Shown piece by piece: positions 1-8,751 of a stretch of DNA of 12,891 nt (its first letter is position 1; every line of letters starts with the position of its first letter). The notes beneath the pieces were generated by a model. The model had not been told where the DNA came from. It saw nothing but the letters and a program-made list of their open reading frames with translations, and did not search any database. This stretch comes from Echinostoma caproni. Its lineage: Eukaryota; Platyhelminthes; Trematoda; Plagiorchiida; Echinostomatidae. The position numbers and the translations under genes are program-made. The DNA lies in NCBI GenBank assembly GCA_900618425.1, contig UZAN01041115.1:50771-63661 (forward strand), in the 5' to 3' direction.

Positions 1-584
1 AGAAAAGACTAAGATCTTCGATAACACAGCATTTGTTCGAACAAAAACATTGTGTCACCCCACCCCACGCATTTCAGGTCATCTACAACACAACAAACAC
101 AAAGTTACTGAAACTTCAGATCAACTGATCTCAGCTGCATTTCGAATTTATCAATTTATCAATGGTGCCATACGAAAATTGCACCTAATCCACCTTGACT
201 GCCCTGGATATTGGATGTCTACAGCTTTTCTCAGCTGCGGCCGAATTTGTTTGAATAAACAACGGACAATGAGAACTGTAATGACGAGATTTTACGAGAC
301 ACCTAAGGTAAACGAAGAGGAAATATCACTGAGACCGACATGAGATATATGATTTCGCCAAACGATCGGAGAATTTATCGTAACCCGTTCGAATAGAGAA
401 AATACAGCGCGAAGTAAAAGAAAGAGAAAGAAAAGAAAGAAACTTTGCTAAGTAAATTTGGCCGCTCGAATCATGCTCCGACTGGATGCTATGTCACCAT
501 TCACCAATGTTCCCTGAGTTGAAAAAATCGAATATCTCTACAGCTATGCAACAAGCTTGAATGTGCAGCTCGGTCTTCCTTCAT
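1..584. other. No identifiable gene; one purine-rich tract
   Basis: I see no supported gene, RNA or mobile-element domain here. The longest open frame (97 codons, 50-343) has no recognisable motif and low-complexity composition typical of chance frames. The only local structure is the purine tract at 415-442. The right edge borders the Penelope-like relic, which may begin slightly earlier than its first recognisable residues. Confidence 0.6.
415..442 (+). repeat. Uninterrupted homopurine (A/G) tract, 28 nt
   Basis: This run contains only A and G, built from irregular repeats of AAAG and AAAGAG. It is a simple low-complexity tract. Homopurine runs can form triplex DNA, but this one is short and has no mirror symmetry strong enough to argue for that. 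Confidence 0.8.
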
Positions 585-620
585 ATACCTAAACCATCCG
601 GTTTTGTTCGCAAATACAAA

Positions 621-1288
621 GTCCCGTCTAAGTTTACCGATGAAACCTATCAGTAAAATATATCGTCATGGGGTCCTCGCTTGAACCGCTTTTCGCAGAA
701 TTGTTTATAGCAAAACGGAAAAAGAATTCACCCACCCATAGAAGAATTTGTGCCATACCCGTCATAAATGGATGACCTTAGCGAACCATTAAGAAAGTTC
801 AATGCTGCCCATCAAAACATGAGATTCACTTCGGAAATGGAAAATAACAACAAGGTGATGTGTTTAGATATCTATCTTATACGTAAACTAGGTGCCTCGG
901 TTCGCTGTTCTGTTTATACAAGTACAATGTGGAAAGAACGCTACATCCGTTTTCGCAACTGAATGCTCGGAATTGGGTTCGATACTTATCTGAATGGACA
1001 AGGAACGTTCATAGACGGGATATAATAGAGAAAATCCGGTCCATAAGATCCATTTTCGCACGGAATTGATATCCGGAAGAATGAAATAGTAAACTGATTC
1101 AGTGAAGTAGGCTATTTAAAAAAAGGACAGGTTAGCCAGGATTCGGTACGGATTTCTTCACCGGTCAAAGATGATGAAGTCAGAAAAGGGGATTCTTCAT
1201 CGCTATCCAAACATCCTTGTACACGGTAAAGCTTCACGTGATCACATTCCGGTCAATCGTGTTTGCATTTAAAGGAAGAATTGTTTAC
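621..1288 (+). pseudogene. Penelope-like element reverse transcriptase, decayed fragment A
   Basis: This is a broken remnant of the reverse transcriptase of a Penelope-like retroelement. The reading is split between two frames and switches back and forth. FTDETYQ (630-653) resembles the segment before the conserved MGSxL box. VMGSSLEPLFAELFIAK follows in another frame (665-715). The first frame returns at 768-962 with FNAAHQNMRFTSEMENNN and LDIYLIRK, matching the usual FTxExExNxxLPFLDVLxxR block. WVRYLSEW and IRSIFARN-stop-YPEE (971-1081) match the thumb region ending in NGYP. A possible FKG motif lies at 1265-1273. The catalytic YxDD box is not recognisable. At least three frame changes and several stops make it non-functional. 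No GIY-YIG endonuclease is visible. The family call is strong; the outer limits are approximate. Confidence 0.8.
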
Positions 1289-1390
1289 CTCTGTCAGTCT
1301 ACTCTGTGTATACTCAGTTAATTGCTACTGGTGCATGATGTATAAGTAAAATATGGCAAGGTGATTGTCCGGATAGAGTTGCTATCGATG

Positions 1391-1472
1391 TGGCCTCGTA
1401 GCTCAGCTGGTAGGGCGTGCGCTGTACGAGAAGCGTGGGCGACGTCCACGGGTGGTTTCTACCCCCACCGAA
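1391..1472 (+). repeat. tRNA-derived SINE-like head
   Basis: A tRNA-like unit. TAGCTCAGCTGG at 1399-1410 is a near-perfect RNA polymerase III box A preceded by a 7-nt acceptor-like GGCCTCG. About 55 nt later, GGTTTCTACCC (1454-1464) sits where box B should be, matching about 7 of 11 consensus positions and flanked by a T-stem-like GGTGG/CCACC pairing (1451-1455 with 1465-1469). The anticodon and variable region is replaced by a hairpin at 1434-1450, and the 3' acceptor strand keeps only CGA. It cannot fold as a normal tRNA, so a SINE head or old tRNA-derived repeat is the better reading. The 3' limit of any SINE body is not visible. Confidence 0.6.
1434..1450 (+). repeat. Hairpin inside the tRNA-like unit
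   Basis: CGTGGGC and GTCCACG pair over 7 bp, including one G-T wobble, around a 3-nt GAC loop. It lies between the anticodon-like region and the T arm, where a normal tRNA has only its anticodon 3' strand and a short variable loop. Confidence 0.65.
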
Positions 1473-1854
1473 ATTACTGAACTTCTCACAATCGCCATAC
1501 AAAAGTCAAATCTGCCAAATATCCACTTTTACGTATGTCTGGAACAGATTACACTGTAAAAATGACCGAGGTGATTCGCCCTTATATGGGGTTCATCGAA
1601 GCTCGTCAAAGCAGATTCACCGTCGAATGCTAGCCAATGAAAGCGGGGTGAATTTATTTGCACAACCCTCCTTTAAGTACAACAAAACAATTTTTACCTG
1701 CACTCAAACTTCCTGGTCCACCGAACCCATATCTTCAACTATCTCGATGGTGGGATGACTGAATTATACAACCATGTAATCTCTATTTGAACCGACTATC
1801 ATTCACACTCCATTTTCGAGCACGATCCTTATTTCATTCAGGGGACTCTTAGAC

Positions 1855-1910
1855 CTGACTTTCGCTGTACTTACAGCTCATCAGTAATGCTTATTCACCG
1901 TTAGAATCAG
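1855..1910 (-). ncRNA. Hammerhead ribozyme candidate, type III topology, intact core
   Basis: Read on the minus strand, this 56-nt segment contains every conserved hammerhead element in order. Stem III opens with CTGATT (1905-1910), followed by the cleavage-site C (1904). Stem I is TAA/TTA (1901-1903 with 1885-1887), closing a 13-nt loop. CTGATGA follows (1878-1884), then stem II GCTG/CAGC (1874-1877 with 1864-1867) around a 6-nt loop. GAA and A15.1 follow (1860-1863), and stem III closes with AGTCAG (1855-1860), giving 6 bp including one wobble. The core bases CUGAUGA, GAA, the A15.1-U16.1 pair and C17 are all present. The weak point is stem I, only 3 bp unless a C-A mismatch followed by G-C is counted. 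A chance match is possible but unlikely. Activity is inferred, not shown. Confidence 0.6.
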
Positions 1911-1923
1911 TATCGTTTATCCC

Positions 1924-1951
1924 ACTCCAAAGTTCGTGAGTGATTTGGAGT
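1924..1951. repeat. Inverted repeat, 8-bp arms
   Basis: ACTCCAAA at 1924-1931 and TTTGGAGT at 1944-1951 are perfect inverted copies separated by 12 nt. The hairpin lies 13 nt from the hammerhead candidate, immediately upstream of it on the minus strand, so both could be part of one structured RNA. No known motif is recognised. Confidence 0.7.
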
Positions 1952-2304
1952 TAAATGTGAAACTCGGTGATGATAGCAAATCTCATGTTCAGTCTGAAGA
2001 TGAAATTATCGTGTAATGTGAACGTTTCTTCCAGAGAACAATTTTTGCCTGGATAAGTCATGTATATCAGGCTGTTTGGTATGACCAGGCATCACTGAAA
2101 ACAGGCTTTTTTGCTAACCTGTTTTATTGTTAATGCGCTCTAATAAGACATGAGACAAATAAATTTTAAAATTCACCAAAATTACGTATTTCAAATCAAA
2201 CGTGCTGTTCTAATAGATTTTTTCTGCATCTTTACAATCAAAATAATGGGCTCAATTTGAAACTGCTTGAGGCACCTCCTACAAGTCGATGTATCGCTTA
2301 GCAA

Positions 2305-2417
2305 CCGATTCAAATTCAATTTTTTATTATGGGTAGATTATAAAGCTGAATCCAATTGGATCTGTAAACACTGGGTTTGGTTGGTAGCACAGATAAATAG
2401 CAAGTTATGACGTTCAC
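2305..2417 (-). other. Probable 3' untranslated tail of the LINE fragment
   Basis: Directly downstream of the LINE C-terminus on the minus strand is AT-rich non-coding sequence with AATAAA (2323-2328) and then a short TTGAAT tandem (2308-2320). CR1-like LINEs usually end in short simple repeats rather than poly(A), so the TTGAAT doublet may mark the 3' end. This is inferred from position only. A 12-bp palindrome, ATCCAATTGGAT (2350-2361), lies within it. Confidence 0.4.
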
Positions 2418-2810
2418 TCATGGGTGTTGAACAGTTAGGTGTTTCCAAGCTTAATCCAGTCGTGACTTGAATAAGTCAATGGCTAGTGCACAAACAACTT
2501 GAAGTGGAAGAGAGTTTTAGGTATTACAAACTCTGAGGTTCAAAGAATGACGCCTATAGTCTAGCCGACTATTTTGGAGTAAAAATTTAAATGGATGTCC
2601 TCGGAGGTGACCATTCCTGGATAGTGTTAGTAGAGTACTACAGGGGTAGTTAGATTGATGTGGTATTTTATATACGAGGATCATGTCTCCTCGTATTCGA
2701 CGGTATTCAGACAAATAGAGTCCAAGAATTCGCAGCCTTTCACCGTAAGTCTTAGATTGTGACCCACAACTTCTGTATATATCCCTTAGATTGGCTACTT
2801 CACTTTTCAC
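2418..2810 (-). pseudogene. CR1/jockey-type LINE reverse transcriptase, C-terminal fragment
   Basis: The minus strand encodes the characteristic C-terminal tail of a non-LTR retrotransposon polymerase. The segment with key residues YGERLRILGL and EYRRIRGDMILVYKI (2667-2750) matches the common YxERLxxLxLxxLxxRRxRGDxIxxYKI motif. It is followed by RGHPFK and a basic RR region, then RVCNT, a stop at 2517-2519, and NSLPLQVV...DLFKSRLD (2454-2516), equivalent to the WNSLPxxVVxAxSxxxFKxRLD ending. A TAA replaces the expected tryptophan codon before NSLP, and another stop follows RLD. The catalytic reverse-transcriptase motifs and endonuclease lie upstream and are missing, so this is a 5'-truncated dead copy. 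The clade (CR1 versus jockey) is not resolved by this tail. Confidence 0.85.
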
Positions 2811-4299
2811 TATTTGAAATGACTTTCCGCGACAGATCTAAAGTCAGAAAAGCTGCATGCAACCTCCATGTAGCGAATAGAGACAAAAGAGCATTGTTTA
2901 AATGAATACGCGGCTACTGACTACCTGCGGTGATGCTCGATGACGAGGTGGGATATCATATGACAGATGATATTTTAACAATCAAAGGCCACAAAAATCT
3001 TTAGGCGTGTGGGAATCTGGCTCCTAAAATTATAAAACAATTGGCATCACTCGGTCACCCTACAGGTTGTACTTGGCTATGCAAAGGTTAGGAACATACC
3101 CTTGAAAAGTATCAAGTGGTACTGGGGATATACCTTTGTTCCACAAAATACAAGGTCCGTAATGAATTCTTCCTTAAAACTATCTTCTCCTAAAGCAGGA
3201 GAAGTCAGTTAAGAGTAAGTTTATTATATTCACTCTATCCCTATCTCTGAGTTTTGTTCCATCTCATAAACCCCCTCCCTCCGCTAAATTTCCTTTCATA
3301 GCCATCCCGATTGCGTCTAAGTGCTGGCTTGATGAAAAACGGGGAAATGGAGTGCAACCCAGTTATGTGTAAAAATCTCGTGTTCGAACTCAACCGAGTT
3401 ACACCGTTTTGGGCAGAAAATACGAACAATCAATTCCGTTACTTTCGGTTGACTGGTATGACAAACACTTCATGGACAGATGCATGAGTGTGCAAAGCAA
3501 CGGTGTCTTGCATGTAACAGATTTCGTGTTTGATTGCTTTTATCGCCCCGCTGGTACAAGCAAGACAGATCACATCTGAATAAAGTGAACCAGTTATTTC
3601 ACATCTGGTCTTACAGTGCATGTATGTCATTCTCTATTCATGTGTACCTTTTACGATCCCAGTTTACTTGAGGGAACGCAAACATTTTGACCATTATTGT
3701 CTGCCTTTATAGGATGGTGGATTAGTGGGTGCATGCTGTCGAATTACAGGGTGCATTATGGCATAAATTCAACTAATGACCCTTTGTTAGCTAGATGGAT
3801 AAGTACAAAAATGATTTAGCTACACATAGGTCCACTTAAACCACAGCAAACAAACTAGCAGAAACTATTCTATGGAACCGTTTTGGTTCGTATCGATTCA
3901 GGCAAACACAAATACCTCAGTGTTTCACATCTGTACATGTCTGGGTTCGGAAGCAACAATTAAAGCACAAATGCACAGAGGGATCATCAATGTTGGTTTG
4001 GTATTGCCTGCCATTATTTAGTGGTGTATTTTATGGGACAACTTGAACTTTTTCTGTCATCCTTCCAGTGCTTTGGTACTTGACACTCAGCTCCTACATG
4101 TAGTTCTAACACACTGCCACCCAACAGGTAGTGGTCATACCCCGACAAAAGTTTCCAAAGGCGAACTAAACAAAAGTAGGGGAACTTAGAGACATTTAAG
4201 AGCGTTACAGAGAAGCACATTAAATTATCGCTTTGAGCTGTACAAAGGAGAGAAGTACTCTGTCGAATGTCTAAATAGAAAAGAGTACGCAGCTTCTTA
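2811..4299. other. No identifiable gene; small hairpin only
   Basis: I recognise no coding domain, RNA gene or mobile-element motif. The open frames on the minus strand at 3241-3429 and 3439-3630 carry no recognisable domain. The only clear structure is the hairpin at 3184-3204. A TGTTCGAACTC box-B-like string at 3370-3380 lacks a matching box A. Confidence 0.5.
3184..3204. repeat. Perfect inverted repeat, 8-bp arms, 5-nt loop
   Basis: CTTCTCCT (3184-3191) and AGGAGAAG (3197-3204) pair perfectly around AAAGC. It is not followed by a T-run or within a recognised element, so no function is assigned. Confidence 0.75.
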
Positions 4300-6104
4300 N
4301 ACAGCATTAGGGCGATTTTCCGGGGGTACCTGGGAGACAGCATACAGGATTGTTAAACGCAGCCATCTCACTCACTGTACCCTCACCTTAGTCAACGTAA
4401 TTCTACATCTAGCATTCGCTCCAAGTATAAGCATACAACAGCACGCACCACAACATACAAGTGTTTTGTAATACCGTACTTGGCACGGTTTCTTACTAAA
4501 GCCGATCTTGTTATTGGGACCCTTAATATTTTTGCTAAATTTCCCTTATTTGCTTGTGTATGCAGCCTATCATCATCCTTTTTTACTATGCAATTTCCAA
4601 AGAAGAGCGATTGTGTAGTAGCTGAAGGTTCATCTCCAATGGGATGAATTAAAGCCGCTTCTTGATATGACTTGACTTGAATTCAAGTTTTCCTTGCTCT
4701 GTGCACGACAAAAGTATCGTACGTTCCCCACAGGTCTTGTTAATTTCGCTCTATTGAACAGAAATGAATCCTTTGAACGTTCAACATGCATCACGCAACC
4801 ATATGCTTGCTAGATAAGAAATATCTTTATCTAAACCATCTGCGTACTGCGAACTTCAGAAAGTGTCCACTGAGAGCACAATGCGAGATGTTTATCCGCA
4901 CAACCCACAGTCGTGTGTGTCAGTGCAGTTCCCGTTTGGATAATCTATTAACTTGCACTTCTACGTACCTGCTTTTTTGCTGTATAGTTTTACCCATTCA
5001 GTCAAACAATAAAGCTAAGTGTGAGATAAAATAAAAGGTTGCGAGGCGCTTTAACATACAGATACAGAAAGCGAGGAACTGCGCTGTGTCTATAAATGTA
5101 AGGGTGTACAGGGAAAGGTTTACGACAGTCGGCCACAAAACACACGGTCTCTAGTCATTGGTTGGACTGATCCAGTAATTACTAACTGGAAAGTCTAACC
5201 AATCCCTTCCTCATTCTTGCTTTCCTCCTTTACCTTCAATCTTCTAGTTAGCGAAAGTTGAAATTGAGTATAGATTTGAGCATACATTGAGAGAAATTGA
5301 TCAGAGCAACACTTGAACCAAAGTCACGGAGAACGTCTCTGCAGCTAACCCGAATCATCTTGTAGCAGTGTAACACCGTTTCCTTGTTGTTTGTCTATTA
5401 CGTTTGTGAATTGGGCACGCGTTTATTTGGCCGCACACGCTTATACGTTTATATGCTGCACAAATACAATTATAATTCACAATGCCCCAACTGTGTGGAG
5501 ACTAACTTCCCAAACCAGATTCATACTCACCTTTCGAACAGGAAGTCCAGGAGTTGTTCACTTACGATTTGGTCTCTTAGTTGCATGTGGGAAATTGAAT
5601 GAATCACACCTGGGATCTCAGCCAGATACACAAGTGTCAAAACATAAGCCAAACTGTGTGACCCACTTAAACTCACGTTGGACAGCCTGGCTATGATTGT
5701 TCTGTGAACATGTGTGTGGGGGGTGGGTGGAGGGGGAGAGGATAAGTGTGATAGGCTGGGATAATATATAAATGATGGTAAGGGACAAAAAGAAGGTATA
5801 TTGCGGTATTAAATGGTGATCGAACACCAGGAAGGGCATGAGGATAAGGAGGAAGGAAACGATAAACGGTGTAAAATGATATAACCCAACTTTATCTTAG
5901 GTTCTTAATCAATGCGGCAATTACATCTTCCAACGAGATATTACGGACTCCTTCACAATTATGTCTAACCTGAGCCTTATGAGCTCAAGACAGAACGCCA
6001 AAGAAGAGCAACCTCGTTGGGTTAGACAAATGATTCAGGTTTGACCCAGTTTAACTAAACGGCCACGGTTGATCGAATTCTTTGCTCACCAAGAAAAAAC
6101 GGAG
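4300..6104. other. No identifiable gene; G-rich tract and short palindrome
   Basis: This long stretch holds no supported gene. A 14-bp perfect palindrome ACTTGAATTCAAGT sits at 4675-4688, preceded by CTTGA repeats. A G-rich run lies at 5718-5741. Two overlapping plus-strand frames at 5384-5696 are open but show no domain. Position 4300 is an undetermined base. Confidence 0.5.
5718..5741 (+). repeat. G-rich run with weak quadruplex potential
   Basis: The run contains G6, G3, G2 and G5 blocks separated by single T or A bases. Only three blocks reach three consecutive guanines, so a clean three-tetrad G-quadruplex is not supported, but a two-tetrad or bulged form is possible. Confidence 0.6.
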
Positions 6105-6171
6105 TCTCTGGGAATGTACACGAACTAGAAATCCATNAATCATAGGACTTTGAACAATGAGCTATCGAATC
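6105..6171 (-). repeat. tRNA-derived SINE-like head (minus strand)
   Basis: On the minus strand TAGCTCATTGT (6154-6164) matches RNA polymerase III box A with the D-stem GCTC of many tRNAs. AGTTCGTGTAC (6116-6126) matches box B at about 8 of 11 positions. The two are 38 nt apart, within the normal range for tRNA-type promoters. The anticodon arm does not fold well and one base (6137) is undetermined. This suggests an old SINE or tRNA-derived repeat. An overlapping 92-codon minus-strand frame (6055-6333) begins with a CQEC motif but looks like a chance frame over this repeat. Confidence 0.45.
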
Positions 6172-6427
6172 GCCCACCGTGCATCGGGAGGGAAGGTTAG
6201 CTGCACACAATATCCCAAATGAAATCGAACAAACGTCCCGAAGAACCCCAGTATTGTTTCTTGTTTCACGCGGCCAAGGGTTCTCTATGGCATCAAAAGC
6301 TCTTCCACACTCCTGGCAGACATTTACTGCCATGTTTGCAGAACCTTAAGTCTTTGGGTGACGTAAGTCCTGAATTGAATTTTGTTGCGAATACGACCGC
6401 TCTCGACACAGTGAAGTAGTATTTTAT

Positions 6428-6444
6428 AGCTGGATNAGCTGGAT
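6428..6444 (+). repeat. 8-bp direct repeat flanking an undetermined base
   Basis: AGCTGGAT occurs at 6428-6435 and again at 6437-6444 with a single N at 6436 between them. This is either a tiny tandem duplication or a sequence-joining artefact in which overlapping ends were not merged. Confidence 0.75.
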
Positions 6445-7222
6445 ACTGTGGGCCAATCATAAGCATCGAACGACTACAGCTATTTATGGACAGTAGCCAT
6501 AATTTAGAGCTCCGTTATTCTTTTTTTCAAGAGGCCTGCATGCTTATCTAAGAAATCGACGTGTATCCGTAATTTTAGCACATAAGAAACTGTAACAGTG
6601 CTGCTCCCAACTTCCATCGTCATGTCATTGCGAATAACGCGAATAGTAAGGGTCCGATTCCGCTCGAACCGAAAATCACCGATGACCTTCCCCCTGAGGT
6701 TAGATGCTTAGTGTTTCCACTCTTTTTCGCGCTCCCAGTTTTTATCGGATAAGGCTAGGCTGAATTTCAATCCCTCCCTTCTGATCAAAGTTGGTCACAG
6801 CTTGGCGTTAACTTTTAGTACTCGAATGTTACCGCTTTATAAAAGGTTTAACCGGATAATGACTTACCCCTTTCCAGATCCGTGAACCCAAGTTATATCT
6901 CGTCCAGGACGAAATGTTTCATCTTTTCCTTACCAATGTGCGATATTTATACATATATCAATTGATACTGTTCCTTCGTCGATTCCTCTGGGTTGTCTGT
7001 AAGAACCGTAAAACAAGACGTTGTGGTTCAGATATGAAAACCGATGAATCGATTACTCGACACGAAGCCTTATTTGATGAATAATAGCTTTGGCAATCCA
7101 AGTTGTCCGAATATCATTTCAAAATGTCTGAACAGCATTCCAGGCTCATTTTAAGGTGCCGCAGCCTGGCTTCAAACTGTCACGTTGACCTCATCCGCGC
7201 CCACAAGCCCATCTACTGTTCA
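6445..7222. other. No identifiable gene
   Basis: I see no domain, RNA gene or repeat I can support. GGTCCGATTCC (6652-6662) resembles box B at 10 of 11 positions but has no box A at a suitable distance upstream. Confidence 0.5.
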
Positions 7223-7223
7223 N

Positions 7224-7261
7224 GGGGGGGGAGGGGGGGGACGATGGTGAGGCATGCCTCA
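7224..7261 (+). repeat. G8-A-G8 tract followed by a 14-bp palindrome
   Basis: Eight guanines (7224-7231), an A, then eight guanines (7233-7240) form a tract able to supply four G3 blocks with one-base loops, so an intramolecular G-quadruplex is plausible. It directly follows an undetermined base (7223). Seven bases downstream is a perfect palindrome TGAGGCATGCCTCA (7248-7261). The true tract length may be uncertain because homopolymers are error-prone. Confidence 0.7.
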
Positions 7262-8551
7262 GTCACGTGCATACTCCGATCCCATGAGATACCTTGCCCG
7301 TGTAAGCATCTGCTTGTATATGTGTGCGTGTGTTCATCTCCTTCTCCCTGAAAAGTCATATCGGGCCGTGCTCTGCTGGCACCAATGATTCATGCGCGAT
7401 CAGCGCTTGAGCCATTGCTTAACTCCGTAGCGTGATGTTGCAATAGGATGCATAAGCTACACCTCATATAGCGGCACTGGAGCACCAATCGACTATGTTA
7501 GACCGATGAACGCATCAGTGTTGACCACATTCACATCCAGTTTGTTCAACACTTGCAGAACACATTCCATCTCTGTGATACCACCACGGAAGCACTTTCA
7601 AGCACTGAACAATCAAAATGATCATGTTGGCCATATATCCGGAACAGAATCAAACCAACTGCAATTGAAATAACGTAACGAGGGCTATCGAAATATACCA
7701 TACATTTTACGATAGTTAGACATTTTAAGTTCACAAACTTAAATGCCTTTCAAAACTGCACTTTTCCGAATATGAAGTCTGATTTTGATATTCAAATACA
7801 TATACATATACGACTCTGAGACAGTTCAAAATGATACTCAAACATGTAGAAAGGTTACTCAGACTTCTTGGAATGATATCCGGAAAATTGGAATTACATA
7901 AGTTAAAAATAATATTTCCGTAGTTGCATACTTGAAATTCGCTATTACTTTTCCTCGACGATCAAATGCACACTGTGATTCCTATGAGCCTTTTTGACTA
8001 CCAATGTCAATCAAGTACCGAATTACATTTTCAAATCCACCCGAAGAATGAATTTCTGCACAAAGTCAATCACAGTGGCTATGCGTCAGTCACCGTCTTT
8101 ATTTGACACTTGCTGGAATATCTTGTTTTTAAACGTGTTCGATGAATTGGATGTGTGGGTACCAAAACGTTCGACATCTCTGCACTGGAACATTCAAACT
8201 AACCGTTTCCGGTAGCACTGACTTTGGATGACGGTAAAATTAACACGATATTATCAGTTCCAGTTTCATCCATATCATTTAACTTGATACAAACACACAG
8301 TGGCTTGAAGTAAATTAATCACCCTTCCTAATGGAAATTGAGTTGGGCCATTCATTCTTTGGTTTTCATTCCTTGCACATACCAGATGAGGTCTATCTTC
8401 GTACCTATCATCCACAAAACAGGAACTCCCGATAGAACCACGATGTTGATCAAAGACCATTTGTTTCGATTTTTTATGAACTCGAGGTCATTGATCCTAG
8501 ACTGAATGTCGATCGCTTGGAACTACATGAACCCGATTGATTGTTAAATAC
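7262..8551. other. No identifiable gene
   Basis: Open frames at 7546-7734 (-), 7994-8215 (+) and 8275-8460 (-) are 60 to 75 codons long and show no recognisable domain, signal or repeat. A short GT-rich stretch occurs near 7315-7335 and ATATAC repeats at 7796-7811. Nothing else is supportable. Confidence 0.5.
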
Positions 8552-8566
8552 ATTATTATTATTATT
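8552..8566 (+). repeat. (ATT)5 microsatellite
   Basis: Five perfect ATT units. Short enough to be incidental. Confidence 0.85.
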
Positions 8567-8678
8567 GCGCTACTTACTTTTCATTTGAGAAATGCGCGTT
8601 TGTGTAGTCCAATTTAGAAAATGAAGTACGATCGATCAAAGCTACCTTTGAAAATGCAAAAGAAATGGATAAAATGGA

Positions 8679-8751
8679 TGGCAATGATGGAATTTGAACA
8701 TACGGCTCTTGCGCCGCTGTTCTGATGACCGTTTTAGCAATAGCACCGCCA
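8679..8751 (-). repeat. 73-nt tRNA-like unit with box B and acceptor-type pairing
   Basis: Read on the minus strand, TGGCGGTG (8744-8751) pairs with CATTGCCA (8679-8686) over 8 bp including two G-T wobbles, giving a closed unit of 73 nt, the size of a tRNA. GTTCAAATTCC (8689-8699) closely matches box B and lies at the correct distance from the 3' acceptor strand. A hairpin CGGC/GCCG with a 6-nt loop (8703-8716) lies just before it. There is no good box A or D arm, and the hairpin is displaced about nine bases from where an anticodon arm belongs, so it is not a functional tRNA. A tRNA-derived repeat head or decayed tRNA copy is likeliest. Confidence 0.45.

Noticed and set aside
1417..1758. 113-codon plus-strand frame, the longest in the window
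   Set aside because: It begins inside the tRNA-like head, has no domain, and its composition is that of non-coding sequence.
3370..3380. TGTTCGAACTC resembling box B
   Set aside because: No box A match upstream at 30-60 nt and no tRNA fold, so not called as a tRNA or SINE head.
4014..4343. 109-codon minus-strand frame
   Set aside because: No recognisable domain, no splice context, and it contains an undetermined base; not supported as a gene.
5384..5696. Two overlapping open plus-strand frames
   Set aside because: They overlap in different frames with no domain in either. They may be part of an interspersed repeat, but I cannot support that from this sequence alone.
6055..6333. Minus-strand frame starting with a CQEC zinc-finger-like motif
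   Set aside because: Only one half of a C2H2-type finger is present, the frame contains an undetermined base, and it overlaps a tRNA-like repeat; treated as a chance frame.
6652..6662. GGTCCGATTCC, 10 of 11 match to box B
   Set aside because: No box A and no acceptor pairing nearby; likely chance.
7360..7545. GC-richer stretch that looked like part of an interspersed repeat
   Set aside because: The impression rests on vague memory only; no terminal repeat, domain or promoter box is visible.
8722..8728. CTGATGA core-like heptamer on the plus strand
   Set aside because: No GAAA box follows at a workable distance and no stem II can form, so it is not a hammerhead; it lies inside the tRNA-like unit.
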